A stretch of DNA of 64,000 nucleotides, from assembly GCF_010868145.1 (NCBI RefSeq), contig NZ_JAAGUY010000018.1, positions 57,412 to 121,411 of the forward strand, written 5' to 3'. Shown here one piece after another: positions 45,817 through 54,622 of this stretch. The notes beneath the pieces are model-generated. The model had not been told where the DNA came from. It did no database searches and worked only from the letters and a program-made list of their open reading frames with translations. The position numbers and the translations under genes are program-made. This DNA is from Nocardia cyriacigeorgica. Its GTDB lineage: Bacteria > Actinomycetota > Actinomycetes > Mycobacteriales > Mycobacteriaceae. The number at the start of each line of letters is the position of its first letter. Position 1 is the first letter of the stretch.

Positions 45817-45926
45817 ACTACGAGCACTAGCCGACGCGCCACCATCGCGGTGTGCGGCATGAGCGCAGCGCTGTCGCGGTCGGCGACATGCAGCGCGGCG
45901 CTGTGGCGGTCGGAGGGATTCGGCAC
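45795..45926 (-). CDS. Branched-chain leader peptide (43 aa), leaderless GTG
   Basis: GTG 45926 to TGA 45795. The peptide begins MPNPSDRHSAAL and ends MVARRLVLVVPRRSGV. Codons for LVLVV are CTA GTG CTC GTA GTA, three of them rare in this GC-rich genome, eight codons before the stop and just ahead of the pause hairpin. The -10 element lies 7 nt upstream of the GTG, so the mRNA would begin at or next to the start codon. Internal ATG 45860 is another possible start (21 aa). A low charged-Leu or Val-tRNA level would stall ribosomes here. Confidence 0.68.
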   Translation of the reverse strand: MPNPSDRHSAALHVADRDSAALMPHTAMVARRLVLVVPRRSGV

Positions 45927-45933
45927 GCGTCCG

Positions 45934-45962
45934 AGGATAGAGAGTCGCCGCGGGGAAGGCAA
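45934..45962 (-). promoter_or_regulatory. Promoter of the leader peptide/leuA-like gene
   Basis: TTGCCT (45962-45957), 17 bp, TATCCT (45939-45934). Spacing is ideal and both hexamers fit SigA-type actinobacterial promoters. Start predicted around 45927. Confidence 0.65.
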
Positions 45963-46025
45963 CCACATTTGCTTGCTGTTTTCTTTCGCGCCGAGCAGTG
46001 TTCGCCCAGGTCATGGGGTGTGTGA

Positions 46026-46064
46026 GGTGTACCGGCGAGTAGGTGTCGAGTCGCCGGTATCACC
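46026..46064 (-). terminator. Probable polA terminator
   Basis: GGTG and ACCGGCGA (46026-46029, 46031-46038) pair with TCGCCGGT and CACC (46051-46058, 46061-46064). It is 47 bp after the polA stop. Confidence 0.6.
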
Positions 46065-46110
46065 CTGCGTCGGTGGTCGACCTGCGTCACGCGGGCGACG
46101 CCCGCCTCCG

Positions 46111-48888
46111 TCAGTGCGCGGCCGAGTCCCAGCTGCGTCCGGTGCCGACGGATACGTCGAGCGGAACCGACAGGTCGATGGCAGCGGCCATCTCGCGCCG
46201 GGCCAGCGCCTCGAGGGCCTCGCGTTCACCCGCGGCGACCTCGAAGAGGAGTTCGTCGTGGATCTGCAGCAGCATCCGCGACTGCAGCCCCGCATCCTGA
46301 ATCGCCTTGTGCACGTTGATCATCGCGACCTTGATGATATCGGCGGCCGTGCCCTGAATCGGGGCGTTCAATGCCATCCGCTCGGCGGCTTCGCGACGTT
46401 GACGGTTGCTGGAATCCAGGTCGGGCAGGTAGCGGCGGCGACCGAACAGGGTCTGGGTGTAGCCGACCTTGCGTGCCTGCTCCACCACCTCGTGCAGGTA
46501 ATCGCGAATACCGCCGAACCGGGCGAAGTAGACCTCCATCTGGTCCTTGGCCTCCTGCGTGCTGATCTTCAGCTGCGCGGACAGGCCGTAGGAGCTCAAA
46601 CCGTATGCGAGGCCGTAGGACATGGCCTTGATCCGGCGTCGCATCTCCGGATTCACCTCGGAGATCGGGATATCGAAGGCCTTCGACGCGACGAAGCTGT
46701 GCAGATCCTCACCGGAGTTGAACGCCTCGATCAGGCCGGCGTCGCCGGACAGGTGCGCCATGATCCGCATTTCGATCTGGCTGTAATCGGCGGTCATCAG
46801 CGATTCATAACCCGCGCCGACGACGAAGGTATCGCGGATCTGCCTGCCGGTGTCGGTGCGGATGGGGATGTTCTGCAGGTTCGGTTCGGTGGACGACAGC
46901 CGGCCGGTGGCGGCGATCGTCTGGTTGAACGTGGTGTGGATACGGCCGTCGTCGGCGACGGATTTGAGCAGGCCGTCCACGGTGACCTTGAGCCGGGTGG
47001 CGTCGCGGTGGGCGAGCAGATGCGCGAGGAACGGGTGTTCGGTCTTCTCGTAGAGCGATTCGAGCGCATCGGCGTCGGTGGTGTAGCCGGTCTTGGTGCG
47101 CTTCGTCTTCGGCATGTCGAGCTCGTCGAACAGCACCACCTGCAACTGCTTGGGCGAGCCGAGGTTGATCTGCTTACCGATCACCTCGTAGGCCGCATCG
47201 GCCGCCTCGGTCACCTTGTCGGCGAACTGACGCTGAAGCGACTCGAGCTGGGCGACGTCGACGGCGATGCCCGCGTCCTCGAGCGTGGCCAGGACCTCGA
47301 GCAGCGGCAACTCCATCTCGCCGAGCAGGGCGGTGGATTCGATTCCGGCCAGCTCACCGTCGAGAGATTCGGCGAGGTCGGCGACGGCGCGGGCGCGCAG
47401 CATCTCGGTCTGCGCGACCTCGGTATCGACGGCGTCCTCGTCGTCGAGCAATGACAACTGCGGGGCCTGGTCGGTTTCGGCGCGCAGCTCACGATGCAGA
47501 TAGCGCAGCGACAGATCGTCGAGATTGAAGCTGCGTTGCCCGGGCCGGACCAGATAGGCGGCCAGCGCGGTGTCGCTGGTGAGCCCGGCCAGCGACCAGC
47601 CGCGACCGCGCAACGCGTGGATCGCGGACTTGGCCTCGTGCAGCGCCTTGGGACGGGCCGGATCGGCCAGCCAGGCACCGAGGCGAGCTTCGTCTTCCGG
47701 AGTCATCCCGGTGACATCGATATAGGCGCCCTCACCATCGGCGGCGGCGATCGCGATCGCCCTGACGTCGCCGTGCGCGGGCGCACCCGAGCCGACCACC
47801 GACACACCGTGGCGTACGCCGACCGGCGCGTGATCGGCCAGCCAGTCGCCGACGCTGCCCGGCGCCAGCGACGAACCGCTGATCTCGAACCCGGATTCGG
47901 CCTCGGGGCTCGGCGGGGCGAGGGTCTCGAACAGCCGGTCTCGCAGCACGCGGAATTCCAGATCGTCGAAGAGCCGGTGAATGCGTTCGCGGTCCCACGG
48001 CGCCTGGGCGAGCTGATCGGGGGTGTAGGGCAGCGGCACATCGCGCACCATTTCGGTGAGCTGCCGGTTCAGTACGACGCTGCTCAGGTTCGCGCGCAGC
48101 GCATCGCCGACCTTGCCGCGCACCTCGTCGACCTTGTCGACCAGGGTGGCCAGATCGCCGTACTCACGGATCCACTTGGCGGCGGTCTTCTCCCCCACAC
48201 CCGGGATGCCGGGCAGGTTGTCGCTCGGATCGCCGCGCAGCGCCGCGTAATCGGGGTACTGCACGGGGGTGAGGCCGTATTTGGTCTGCACCTCATCGGG
48301 GGTGAAGCGGGTGAGATCGGAGACGCCCTTGCGCGGATAGAGGACCGTGACATCGTCGTTGACCAACTGTATGGAGTCACGGTCGCCGGTGACGATGAGC
48401 ACCCGGTAACCCTGCGGCACCGCCTGGGTGGTGATCGTCGCGATCACATCGTCGGCCTCGTAGCCCTCGATCGCCATCACCGGGATACCCAGCGCACCGA
48501 GCACATCCTTGGTGAGCTCGACCTGGCCGCGGAACTCGTCGGGGGTGGCGGTGCGGTTGGCCTTGTACTCGGGGTAGGCCTCGGTGCGGAAGGTCTGGCG
48601 CGAGACGTCGAACGCCGCGGCGATATGGGTGGGCTTCTCATCGCGCAGCAGATTGATCAGCATGGCGGTGAAGCCGTACACCGCATTGGTGGTCTGGCCG
48701 GTGACGGTTTTGAAGTTCTCCGCCGGTAGCGCGTAGAAGGCACGATAAGCCACCGAGTGACCATCGATCAGCAACAGCGTCGGCCGCTCCCCCGCGGCCG
48801 TCGCGGCGGCTGCGGCACTCGACGTGGTGCTCGGTGCCGTGCCTGATCCGGAAGAGGCAGAACGCTGGGCTGTCGTCGGTGAACTCAC
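46111..48888 (-). CDS. polA: DNA polymerase I
   Basis: About 925 aa from GTG 48888; the frame stays open to 48918. The 5'-nuclease domain is first (LLLIDGHSVAYRAFYALP, EGYEADDVIATI, VTGDRDSIQLV), the 3'-5' exonuclease fold in the middle lacks the catalytic acidic residues, as usual in actinobacteria (YIDVTGMTPEDE), and the polymerase domain is last: ATGRLSSTEPNLQNIPIRTD, MTADYSQIEMRIMAHLSGD, RRRIKAMSYGLAYGLSSYGL and LLQIHDELLFEV. It fills gaps in repair and removes RNA primers. The low-complexity Ser/Ala N-terminus makes the start less certain. Confidence 0.96.
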   Translation of the reverse strand: MSSPTTAQRSASSGSGTAPSTTSSAAAAATAAGERPTLLLIDGHSVAYRAFYALPAENFKTVTGQTTNAVYGFTAMLINLLRDEKPTHIAAAFDVSRQTFRTEAYPEYKANRTATPDEFRGQVELTKDVLGALGIPVMAIEGYEADDVIATITTQAVPQGYRVLIVTGDRDSIQLVNDDVTVLYPRKGVSDLTRFTPDEVQTKYGLTPVQYPDYAALRGDPSDNLPGIPGVGEKTAAKWIREYGDLATLVDKVDEVRGKVGDALRANLSSVVLNRQLTEMVRDVPLPYTPDQLAQAPWDRERIHRLFDDLEFRVLRDRLFETLAPPSPEAESGFEISGSSLAPGSVGDWLADHAPVGVRHGVSVVGSGAPAHGDVRAIAIAAADGEGAYIDVTGMTPEDEARLGAWLADPARPKALHEAKSAIHALRGRGWSLAGLTSDTALAAYLVRPGQRSFNLDDLSLRYLHRELRAETDQAPQLSLLDDEDAVDTEVAQTEMLRARAVADLAESLDGELAGIESTALLGEMELPLLEVLATLEDAGIAVDVAQLESLQRQFADKVTEAADAAYEVIGKQINLGSPKQLQVVLFDELDMPKTKRTKTGYTTDADALESLYEKTEHPFLAHLLAHRDATRLKVTVDGLLKSVADDGRIHTTFNQTIAATGRLSSTEPNLQNIPIRTDTGRQIRDTFVVGAGYESLMTADYSQIEMRIMAHLSGDAGLIEAFNSGEDLHSFVASKAFDIPISEVNPEMRRRIKAMSYGLAYGLSSYGLSAQLKISTQEAKDQMEVYFARFGGIRDYLHEVVEQARKVGYTQTLFGRRRYLPDLDSSNRQRREAAERMALNAPIQGTAADIIKVAMINVHKAIQDAGLQSRMLLQIHDELLFEVAAGEREALEALARREMAAAIDLSVPLDVSVGTGRSWDSAAH

Positions 48889-48948
48889 CCCCCAGAGTCT
48901 AGGGACAGCCACCGACAAGTCGAACGGCCGACACCCGGGCGGGCTCGC

Positions 48949-49680
48949 TCATCCCACACCCAGGTATGCCGACTTCACCGCCGGGTCGACGAGCAGGTCC
49001 GCACCGGTGCCGGTCTTGGTCACCTCACCGGTCTCCAGGATGTAGCCGCGATCGCTGCGCTTGAGCGCCTGCCTGGCGTTCTGTTCGACCAGCAGGACGG
49101 TGGTGCCTTGCTCGTTGATCTCGCTGACGATGCGGAAGATCTGCTGGATCACCATGGGCGCCAACCCCATCGAGGGCTCGTCGAGCAGCAGCAGCCGCGG
49201 CCGCGCCATGAGCGAACGACCGATTGCCAGCATCTGCTGTTCGCCGCCGGACAGCGTGCCGCCGACCTGTTTGCGCCGTTCCCGCAATCGAGGAAACAGG
49301 TCGAAGACACGGTCGAGGGTCGCGGCGTATTCGGTCTTCTCCTTGAACGGCCGTGCGTAACAACCCATATCGAGGTTCTCCTGCACGGACATACCGGGAA
49401 AGATTCCCCGGCCTTCCGGGGCCTGGATCAACCCGGCCACCACCCGTTCGTGCGCCTTCATCCGGCTGATATCCCGGCCCTCGAACAGGATGCGGCCCTT
49501 GGTCAGTGGCAGCAATCCCGACAGCGCGCGCATGGTTGTGGTCTTGCCCGCGCCGTTGGCGCCGAGCAGGGTGACCAGCTCACCGTCGGCCACCCGCAGC
49601 GAAATACCGTGCAGCGCCTGGATTCTGCCGTAGTTGACGTAGATCTCGTCGACTTCGAGCATCGGTTCAGCTGTGCTCAT
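48949..49680 (-). CDS. livF: Branched-chain amino-acid ABC transporter ATPase LivF
   Basis: 243 aa from ATG 49680. Walker A LLGANGAGKTTTMRALSGLL, signature LSGGEQQMLAIGRSLMARPR, Walker B LLLLDEPSMGLAP, switch VLLVEQNARQAL. Overlaps livG by 4 bp, last of the livJHMGF operon. Contains GLIQAPEGRGIFPGMSVQEN, characteristic for LivF. Confidence 0.95.
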   Translation of the reverse strand: MSTAEPMLEVDEIYVNYGRIQALHGISLRVADGELVTLLGANGAGKTTTMRALSGLLPLTKGRILFEGRDISRMKAHERVVAGLIQAPEGRGIFPGMSVQENLDMGCYARPFKEKTEYAATLDRVFDLFPRLRERRKQVGGTLSGGEQQMLAIGRSLMARPRLLLLDEPSMGLAPMVIQQIFRIVSEINEQGTTVLLVEQNARQALKRSDRGYILETGEVTKTGTGADLLVDPAVKSAYLGVG

Positions 49681-50648
49681 GAGGCGTCCTGTCCGTCCTC
49701 GTCGTCGGGCACACCGAGATAGGCGGCGATCACCGCCGGATCGGCCCGGATGGCGGCGGGCAGGCCGTCGGCGATCTTGCGGCCGAATTCGAGCACGACG
49801 ATGCGGTCGGTCACCCCCATCACCAGGCGCATATCGTGCTCGATCAGCAGCACCGTGAAGCCGTCGTCGCGGATCTTGCGGATCAGATCCATCAGCGCCG
49901 ACTTCTCGATCGGGTTGAAGCCTGCGGCCGGTTCGTCCAGGCACAGCAGTTTCGGCTCGGTGGCCAGCGCGCGAGCGATCTCGAGCCTGCGCTGATCGCC
50001 GTAGGACAGATTGCGCGCCTTCTCCACCGCCCGCGGTGCGATCCCGACGAACTCCAGCAGCGCCATACCACGTTCGATGGCGTCACGTTCCTCGCGCCGA
50101 TGCCTTGCCGTGCGGAAGATCGCACCCGGCACGGAGGTCTTGTGCCTGGCGTCAGTGCCGACCACCACGTTCTCCAGTGCGGTCATCTCACCGAAGAGCC
50201 GCACGTTCTGGAACGTGCGGGCGATGCCGAGGCGGGTGATGGCGTTGCGTTTGGTCTTGGTCAGTGGTTTGCCGTCGAAATACACCGTGCCCGCCGACGG
50301 CCGGTACACGCCGGTGATGGCGTTGAAGCAGGTGGTCTTTCCTGCGCCGTTGGGGCCGATCAGGCCGAGGATCTCGCCGCGGCGGATCTCGAAGCTGACG
50401 GCGTCGAGGGCGGTGAGGCCACCGAACTTCACCGTCAGCCCATCGGTGCGCAGCAGCGGGGCGCCGACCTCGGTCTCGATCTCGCGATGCGGTGCTACGA
50501 CCTCGGCGACGGCGGCCGCGTCGGCCAGCGTCGGATCGACCGCCTCGACGTCGACCGTGCCCGCCGACTCCACCTCCGGTTCCGGCACGTACCCGGCGGT
50601 CATGTCCTCGTTGTCGAACAGTGCATCGCCCGCGCCCGGCCCGGTCAT
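49677..50648 (-). CDS. livG: Branched-chain amino-acid ABC transporter ATPase LivG with N-terminal extension
   Basis: 323 aa from ATG 50648, overlapping livM by 4 bp (ATGA), which supports the start. The ATPase begins near residue 64: LIGPNGAGKTTCFNAITGVY, ARTFQNVRLFGEMTALENVV, LSYGDQRRLEIARAL and LLCLDEPAAGFNP. The first 60 residues (e.g. YVPEPEVESAGTVDVEAVDP) are acidic, Ala/Val/Glu-rich and absent from usual LivG (about 255 aa). Confidence 0.94.
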   Translation of the reverse strand: MTGPGAGDALFDNEDMTAGYVPEPEVESAGTVDVEAVDPTLADAAAVAEVVAPHREIETEVGAPLLRTDGLTVKFGGLTALDAVSFEIRRGEILGLIGPNGAGKTTCFNAITGVYRPSAGTVYFDGKPLTKTKRNAITRLGIARTFQNVRLFGEMTALENVVVGTDARHKTSVPGAIFRTARHRREERDAIERGMALLEFVGIAPRAVEKARNLSYGDQRRLEIARALATEPKLLCLDEPAAGFNPIEKSALMDLIRKIRDDGFTVLLIEHDMRLVMGVTDRIVVLEFGRKIADGLPAAIRADPAVIAAYLGVPDDEDGQDAS

Positions 50649-52072
50649 CGGTTCGCTCCCACCGGCTCGCCGCGCAACGGTCTGCGCACCGCCAGATAGA
50701 TCTGCCTGCCGTAGGCCAGCAGTTTCTGCCGGACCGGGAACAGGCCCTGTGGCCGCAGGATCATCATCACCACCAGCGCGATGCCGAAGTACAGATATTT
50801 GAGGTCGCCGAGACTCTGCGCACCCTGCGGCCGGAACAGCAGCACGCTGCCGAGCAGGATCACCCAGTACACGCCGAGGACGACGGTCGCCGTCACGAAC
50901 AGTCTGCGCACCCAGATTCCGAACCGGCGCGACCACAGCCGCCAGGCCACCGCAAGCCCGGCGAACACCACCGCGAGCACCCCGAGTTGGATGTAGCCGG
51001 CCATCTCATCGGTGACCAGCTGCACCGACATCAACCGGTTGGGCAGATACACCACGAGGAACGCTCCGACGATGACCCCGAGTTTGTTGCCCTGGCCACC
51101 GATCACCACCGCACACAGGAACAACATGGAGTTGATGATGTTGAAGCCGGTCGGATTGATGAACTGCACCTGACCCGCATACAGCGCACCGGACAGGCCG
51201 CCGACCGCCGCGCCGATCATGAACGCCCACAGTTTGAATTTGAACGCGGGCACACCCATGATCTCGGCGGCGTCCTCGTCCTCACGGATGGCGACCCAGG
51301 CGCGCCCGACCCGGCTGCGTTCCAGGTTGCCGACGATCAGTAGCACCACGATCACGAAGACCATGCCCAGCCAGTACCACCAGGTGCCCGAGTTGGCGCG
51401 GTCGAGCACATTCGCGCTGTCGGCGTCACCGACATTGCCCGCGGAGAACACTCCGTTGGGACGTTCCTCGGATTCGCCGACATGCGGGTAGGCGATACCG
51501 GACAGGCCGAGGCTGCCGTTGGTCAGCTCGCCCAGGTTGTCCGCGAGCAGCCGCACGATCTCACCGAAACCGAGGGTGACGATCGCTAGATAGTCACCCC
51601 GCAGCCGCAGTGTCGGCGAACCAAGGATCAGACCCGATACCGCGGTGACCGCGATCGCCAGCGGTACACACGCCAACCAGGCCCAATCGGGATCCAGCCA
51701 GCCGCCGTCGGTCTGGTTCCAGGGACTGTTCGGGCTGGTCAGCAGGCCGACTGTGTAAGCACCGACGGCGTAGAAGCCGACGTAACCGAGATCGAGCAGC
51801 CCCGCCTGCCCGACCACCACATTGAGGCCGATCGCGATCAGCGCGTACATCGCGAACTGCGCCATCACCCCGCCGAAGCTGGTGCCAGGAGTATCCAGCA
51901 GCGGCGGCGGGAACAGTGGAAGCAACGCGAGCGCAATGATCGCCGGCACCCCGAACGCCCATTGCGCCGGTCTGCTCAGACCTTCCCACCAGCCGCGCAA
52001 CGCATCGCCGGCGCCGTGCGTTGGCCGAGGCGGCGGTGTGGGGGCCGCGATCGTCGTGGTCTTCTCACTCAT
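50645..52072 (-). CDS. livM: Branched-chain amino-acid ABC transporter permease LivM
   Basis: 475 aa, longer than the usual 300-420. Ten or so helices; family motifs GLNVVVGQAGLLDLGYVGFY and GDYLAIVTLGFGEIVRLLAD. A C-terminal addition with two or three more helices (from about residue 350) accounts for the extra length. Overlaps livH by 4 bp. Confidence 0.93.
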   Translation of the reverse strand: MSEKTTTIAAPTPPPRPTHGAGDALRGWWEGLSRPAQWAFGVPAIIALALLPLFPPPLLDTPGTSFGGVMAQFAMYALIAIGLNVVVGQAGLLDLGYVGFYAVGAYTVGLLTSPNSPWNQTDGGWLDPDWAWLACVPLAIAVTAVSGLILGSPTLRLRGDYLAIVTLGFGEIVRLLADNLGELTNGSLGLSGIAYPHVGESEERPNGVFSAGNVGDADSANVLDRANSGTWWYWLGMVFVIVVLLIVGNLERSRVGRAWVAIREDEDAAEIMGVPAFKFKLWAFMIGAAVGGLSGALYAGQVQFINPTGFNIINSMLFLCAVVIGGQGNKLGVIVGAFLVVYLPNRLMSVQLVTDEMAGYIQLGVLAVVFAGLAVAWRLWSRRFGIWVRRLFVTATVVLGVYWVILLGSVLLFRPQGAQSLGDLKYLYFGIALVVMMILRPQGLFPVRQKLLAYGRQIYLAVRRPLRGEPVGANR

Positions 52073-53106
52073 GCGCGGGCCCTCCCGAGACTCTCACCGA
52101 GGATGCCCGTCGGCCGGAACATCAGCACCAGCACCAACACCACGAACGCGACGACATCGCGCCATTCGGTGCCGAACAGGATCTGCCCGTAGTTCTCGGC
52201 CAGTCCGAGCAGTAAGCCGCCGAGCAGCGCGCCGCGCAGATTGCCGATACCGCCGAGCACCGCGGCGCTGAAGGCCTTGATGCCGAGGACGAACCCCCCG
52301 GAGTAGATGATGCCGTTGGGAATCTTCAGCGCGTACAGCAAAGCCGCCGCGCCGGCCAGCACACCGCCGATGAGGAAGGTCAGCATGATGACCCGCTCCC
52401 GCGAGACGCCCATCAGCGTGGCGGTATCGGGGTCCTGGGCGACCGCACGGATCCCGCGCCCGAACTTGGTCCGGTTGATCAGCATCTCGGCGGCGGCGGC
52501 AAGCACCACCGCCGACACCACGATCACGATCGTCACATTGGTGACGTCGGCGCCGCCGATGCTGAACTGCACCGTCGGCTCGACCAGGATGATCGGCTGC
52601 TGTGCGTTGGTGCCGCCGAGATCCGGCCACAGCTTCGGCAGGATGAAGTGCACGAATTCCTGCAGCACGAACGACATACCGATCGCCGTGATCAGGAAGA
52701 TCAAGGGTTTGGCGCCGCGACGGCGCAGCGGCCGATAGGCGACCCGCTCCAATCCCACCGCCGCCGCCCCGGACACCGCCATGCCGAACAGCATGGCCAG
52801 CCCCAGATAGGTGACGGTCAGGATGACGCCCTCGGAGTACACATCGCCACTCGGCGAGAACCCGAGCAGCATCAATCCGATGTACTGCCCGAACATGCCG
52901 AGCATGAACACTTCCGAATGTGCGAAGTTGATCAGCCGCAGCACGCCGTAGACCAGTGTGTAACCGACGGCCACCAGCGCGTAGATCGCGCCGTAGGACA
53001 ATCCGTCGACGGTCAACCGCCAGAACTGATCGATCACCCCTTCGTAGTTGAAGTCGATCGAGCCGTCGGCCAGCGGTAGCGCGCCGAAATAAACGGTAGG
53101 AGTCAT
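52069..53106 (-). CDS. livH: Branched-chain amino-acid ABC transporter permease LivH
   Basis: 345 aa from ATG 53106; a TTG at 53115 is too close to the ribosome-binding site to be the start. LivH fold of about eight helices: YALVAVGYTLVYGVLRLINF, HSEVFMLGMFGQYIG, VAQDPDTATLMGVSRERVIM, FSAAVLGGIGNLRGALLGGL. The N-terminal 35 residues precede the first helix and are polar. Confidence 0.94.
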   Translation of the reverse strand: MTPTVYFGALPLADGSIDFNYEGVIDQFWRLTVDGLSYGAIYALVAVGYTLVYGVLRLINFAHSEVFMLGMFGQYIGLMLLGFSPSGDVYSEGVILTVTYLGLAMLFGMAVSGAAAVGLERVAYRPLRRRGAKPLIFLITAIGMSFVLQEFVHFILPKLWPDLGGTNAQQPIILVEPTVQFSIGGADVTNVTIVIVVSAVVLAAAAEMLINRTKFGRGIRAVAQDPDTATLMGVSRERVIMLTFLIGGVLAGAAALLYALKIPNGIIYSGGFVLGIKAFSAAVLGGIGNLRGALLGGLLLGLAENYGQILFGTEWRDVVAFVVLVLVLMFRPTGILGESLGRARA

Positions 53107-53144
53107 CCGTGCCAAGCCCTCATCGCTGTCGCCCCTGATGGATC

Positions 53145-53183
53145 GGCGCGTACCCCGACCACCGGCAGGTCGGAGTACGCGCC
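53145..53183 (-). terminator. Intercistronic hairpin between livJ and livH
   Basis: GGCGCGTAC (53145-53153) and CCGACC (53155-53160) pair with GGTCGG (53168-53173) and GTACGCGCC (53175-53183), with a single mismatch. It could stabilise or partially end livJ mRNA, giving more binding protein than transporter, as known for other ABC systems. Confidence 0.6.
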
Positions 53184-53196
53184 GTCGCCGCTTGCG

Positions 53197-54432
53197 CTAT
53201 TTGACCTCGTACACCCAGATCAGCGCGTTGGACAGCTCACCGTCCGGGTTCCACTTGTACTGGCGGGCCAGCCCGGCACCGTCGTAGCCACGCACGAACG
53301 CGAGCAGATCCGGCCGGGTCAGCTTCCCGTCGTCGATGCCCATGGCCAGGATGGTGGCCAGGTCGTAGGCCTCGACCGAGTAGACGCCGGGGGCCTGGCC
53401 GTTGAGTGCCTCGTACTCGGTGGTGAATTCCTCCGGCGCCGGACCACACGGGCACGACAGCACCGCCCCGGTGGCCGAGCTTCCGGCCTGGGAGACGAAC
53501 TGCGGATCGTTGCTGCCATCGGCGGAGACGAAGGTCGCGTCCACGCCACCGGACTTCAACTGCTGGGCCAATGGTGCGGCCTCGGCGTAGTAGCCGGAGT
53601 AGAAGATCGCGTCCGGGTTCACGCTAGAGATCTTGGTGACGGTGGCGGAGAAGTCCTTGTCACCCTCTTTGATGCTGGCCGCGCACGCCGGATCGGCAAC
53701 CGGGCCGAGGGCGGCGGTGACGCTGGCGGCGAGGCCGGTGCCGTAGTCGGTGTTGTCCTGGACGACGCACACCTTCTTGTAGCCGGCGGTACTGACCATG
53801 TAGTTGGCCACCGACGGTCCCTGCACATCGTCGTTGGCCAGGCCGCGGAAGAAGCTCTGCCAGCCGTTCTGGGTGAGCGAGGCGTTGGTGGCCGACGAGG
53901 ACACCGACACCAGGCCTGCGTCGCTGAGGATCTGGCCGGTGGCCTTGGTCTCGCCGGAGAAGGCCGGGCCGACCAGGCCGAGGATCGTCGGGTCGTTGAC
54001 GATCTGGGGGATGACCTGCGTGGCCTTCTGCGGGTTGCCCTCGGTGTCGAACGGCTTCAGCTCGATCTGGCAGCCCGGGTTCGCCTTGTTGTGCTGATCG
54101 ATCGCCAGCTTCGCCCCGTTGAGGATATTGATGCCGAGCGCGGCATTCGGCCCGGTCAACGCGCCAGCCATGGCGATCGAGGTGCCTTGCGGGCAGGTCG
54201 CCGAACCGTCGCCCGCCGGATCGGCGGCTGCTGTGGTGTCGGTGGAGGGAACTTCCTTGCCCTCGGCGTCGATCTGCATCACCGGCTGGATGGACAGGCC
54301 CCCGGCGCCGTCGGTTCCGGTGGCCTCCGAATCGCCGGTCGATTTTTCGCTGCACCCGGTCAACACCAGGGCTGCGGCCGCGCCGACCCCCAGCACTCGC
54401 ATCGTACGGTTTCGCCATGTCGAACTAAGCAC
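53197..54432 (-). CDS. livJ: Branched-chain amino-acid ABC transporter substrate-binding lipoprotein
   Basis: 411 aa from GTG 54432 with GAGGTG upstream. Lipoprotein signal MRVLGVGAAAALVLTGCSEK (lipobox LTGC, Cys near residue 27). A Thr/Asp/Gly-rich linker follows, then periplasmic-binding fold type I: IAMAGALTGPNAALGINILN, LGLVGPAFSGETKATGQIL, SVSSSATNASLTQ and YSVEAYDLATILAMG. First gene of livJHMGF. An unusual Cys pair (LSCPCGPAP) sits in the second lobe. Confidence 0.95.
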   Translation of the reverse strand: MLSSTWRNRTMRVLGVGAAAALVLTGCSEKSTGDSEATGTDGAGGLSIQPVMQIDAEGKEVPSTDTTAAADPAGDGSATCPQGTSIAMAGALTGPNAALGINILNGAKLAIDQHNKANPGCQIELKPFDTEGNPQKATQVIPQIVNDPTILGLVGPAFSGETKATGQILSDAGLVSVSSSATNASLTQNGWQSFFRGLANDDVQGPSVANYMVSTAGYKKVCVVQDNTDYGTGLAASVTAALGPVADPACAASIKEGDKDFSATVTKISSVNPDAIFYSGYYAEAAPLAQQLKSGGVDATFVSADGSNDPQFVSQAGSSATGAVLSCPCGPAPEEFTTEYEALNGQAPGVYSVEAYDLATILAMGIDDGKLTRPDLLAFVRGYDGAGLARQYKWNPDGELSNALIWVYEVK

Positions 54433-54622
54433 GATTCACCTCTACGTTCCTGTGCTCCCCCGGCCAACCGAGGAGGCCGACGACTCAGCCTGCGCAGAAA
54501 CATAGCGTCGGCACGATGGATCCGCACCGCATTCGGATCATGCAGATGACATCGTGTCGAATTCTTTTTCGCGATTATGTTTCCTCGATGTAAATCGCGT
54601 CGTGTATACCGCCGACGGGCGG

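Noticed and set aside
45861..45920. Two imperfect copies of a GCGCTGTSGCGGTCGG repeat as a CRISPR-like element
   Set aside because: Only two copies, without spacers; they fall within the leader-peptide frame and encode a repeated Ser-Ala-Ala-Leu.
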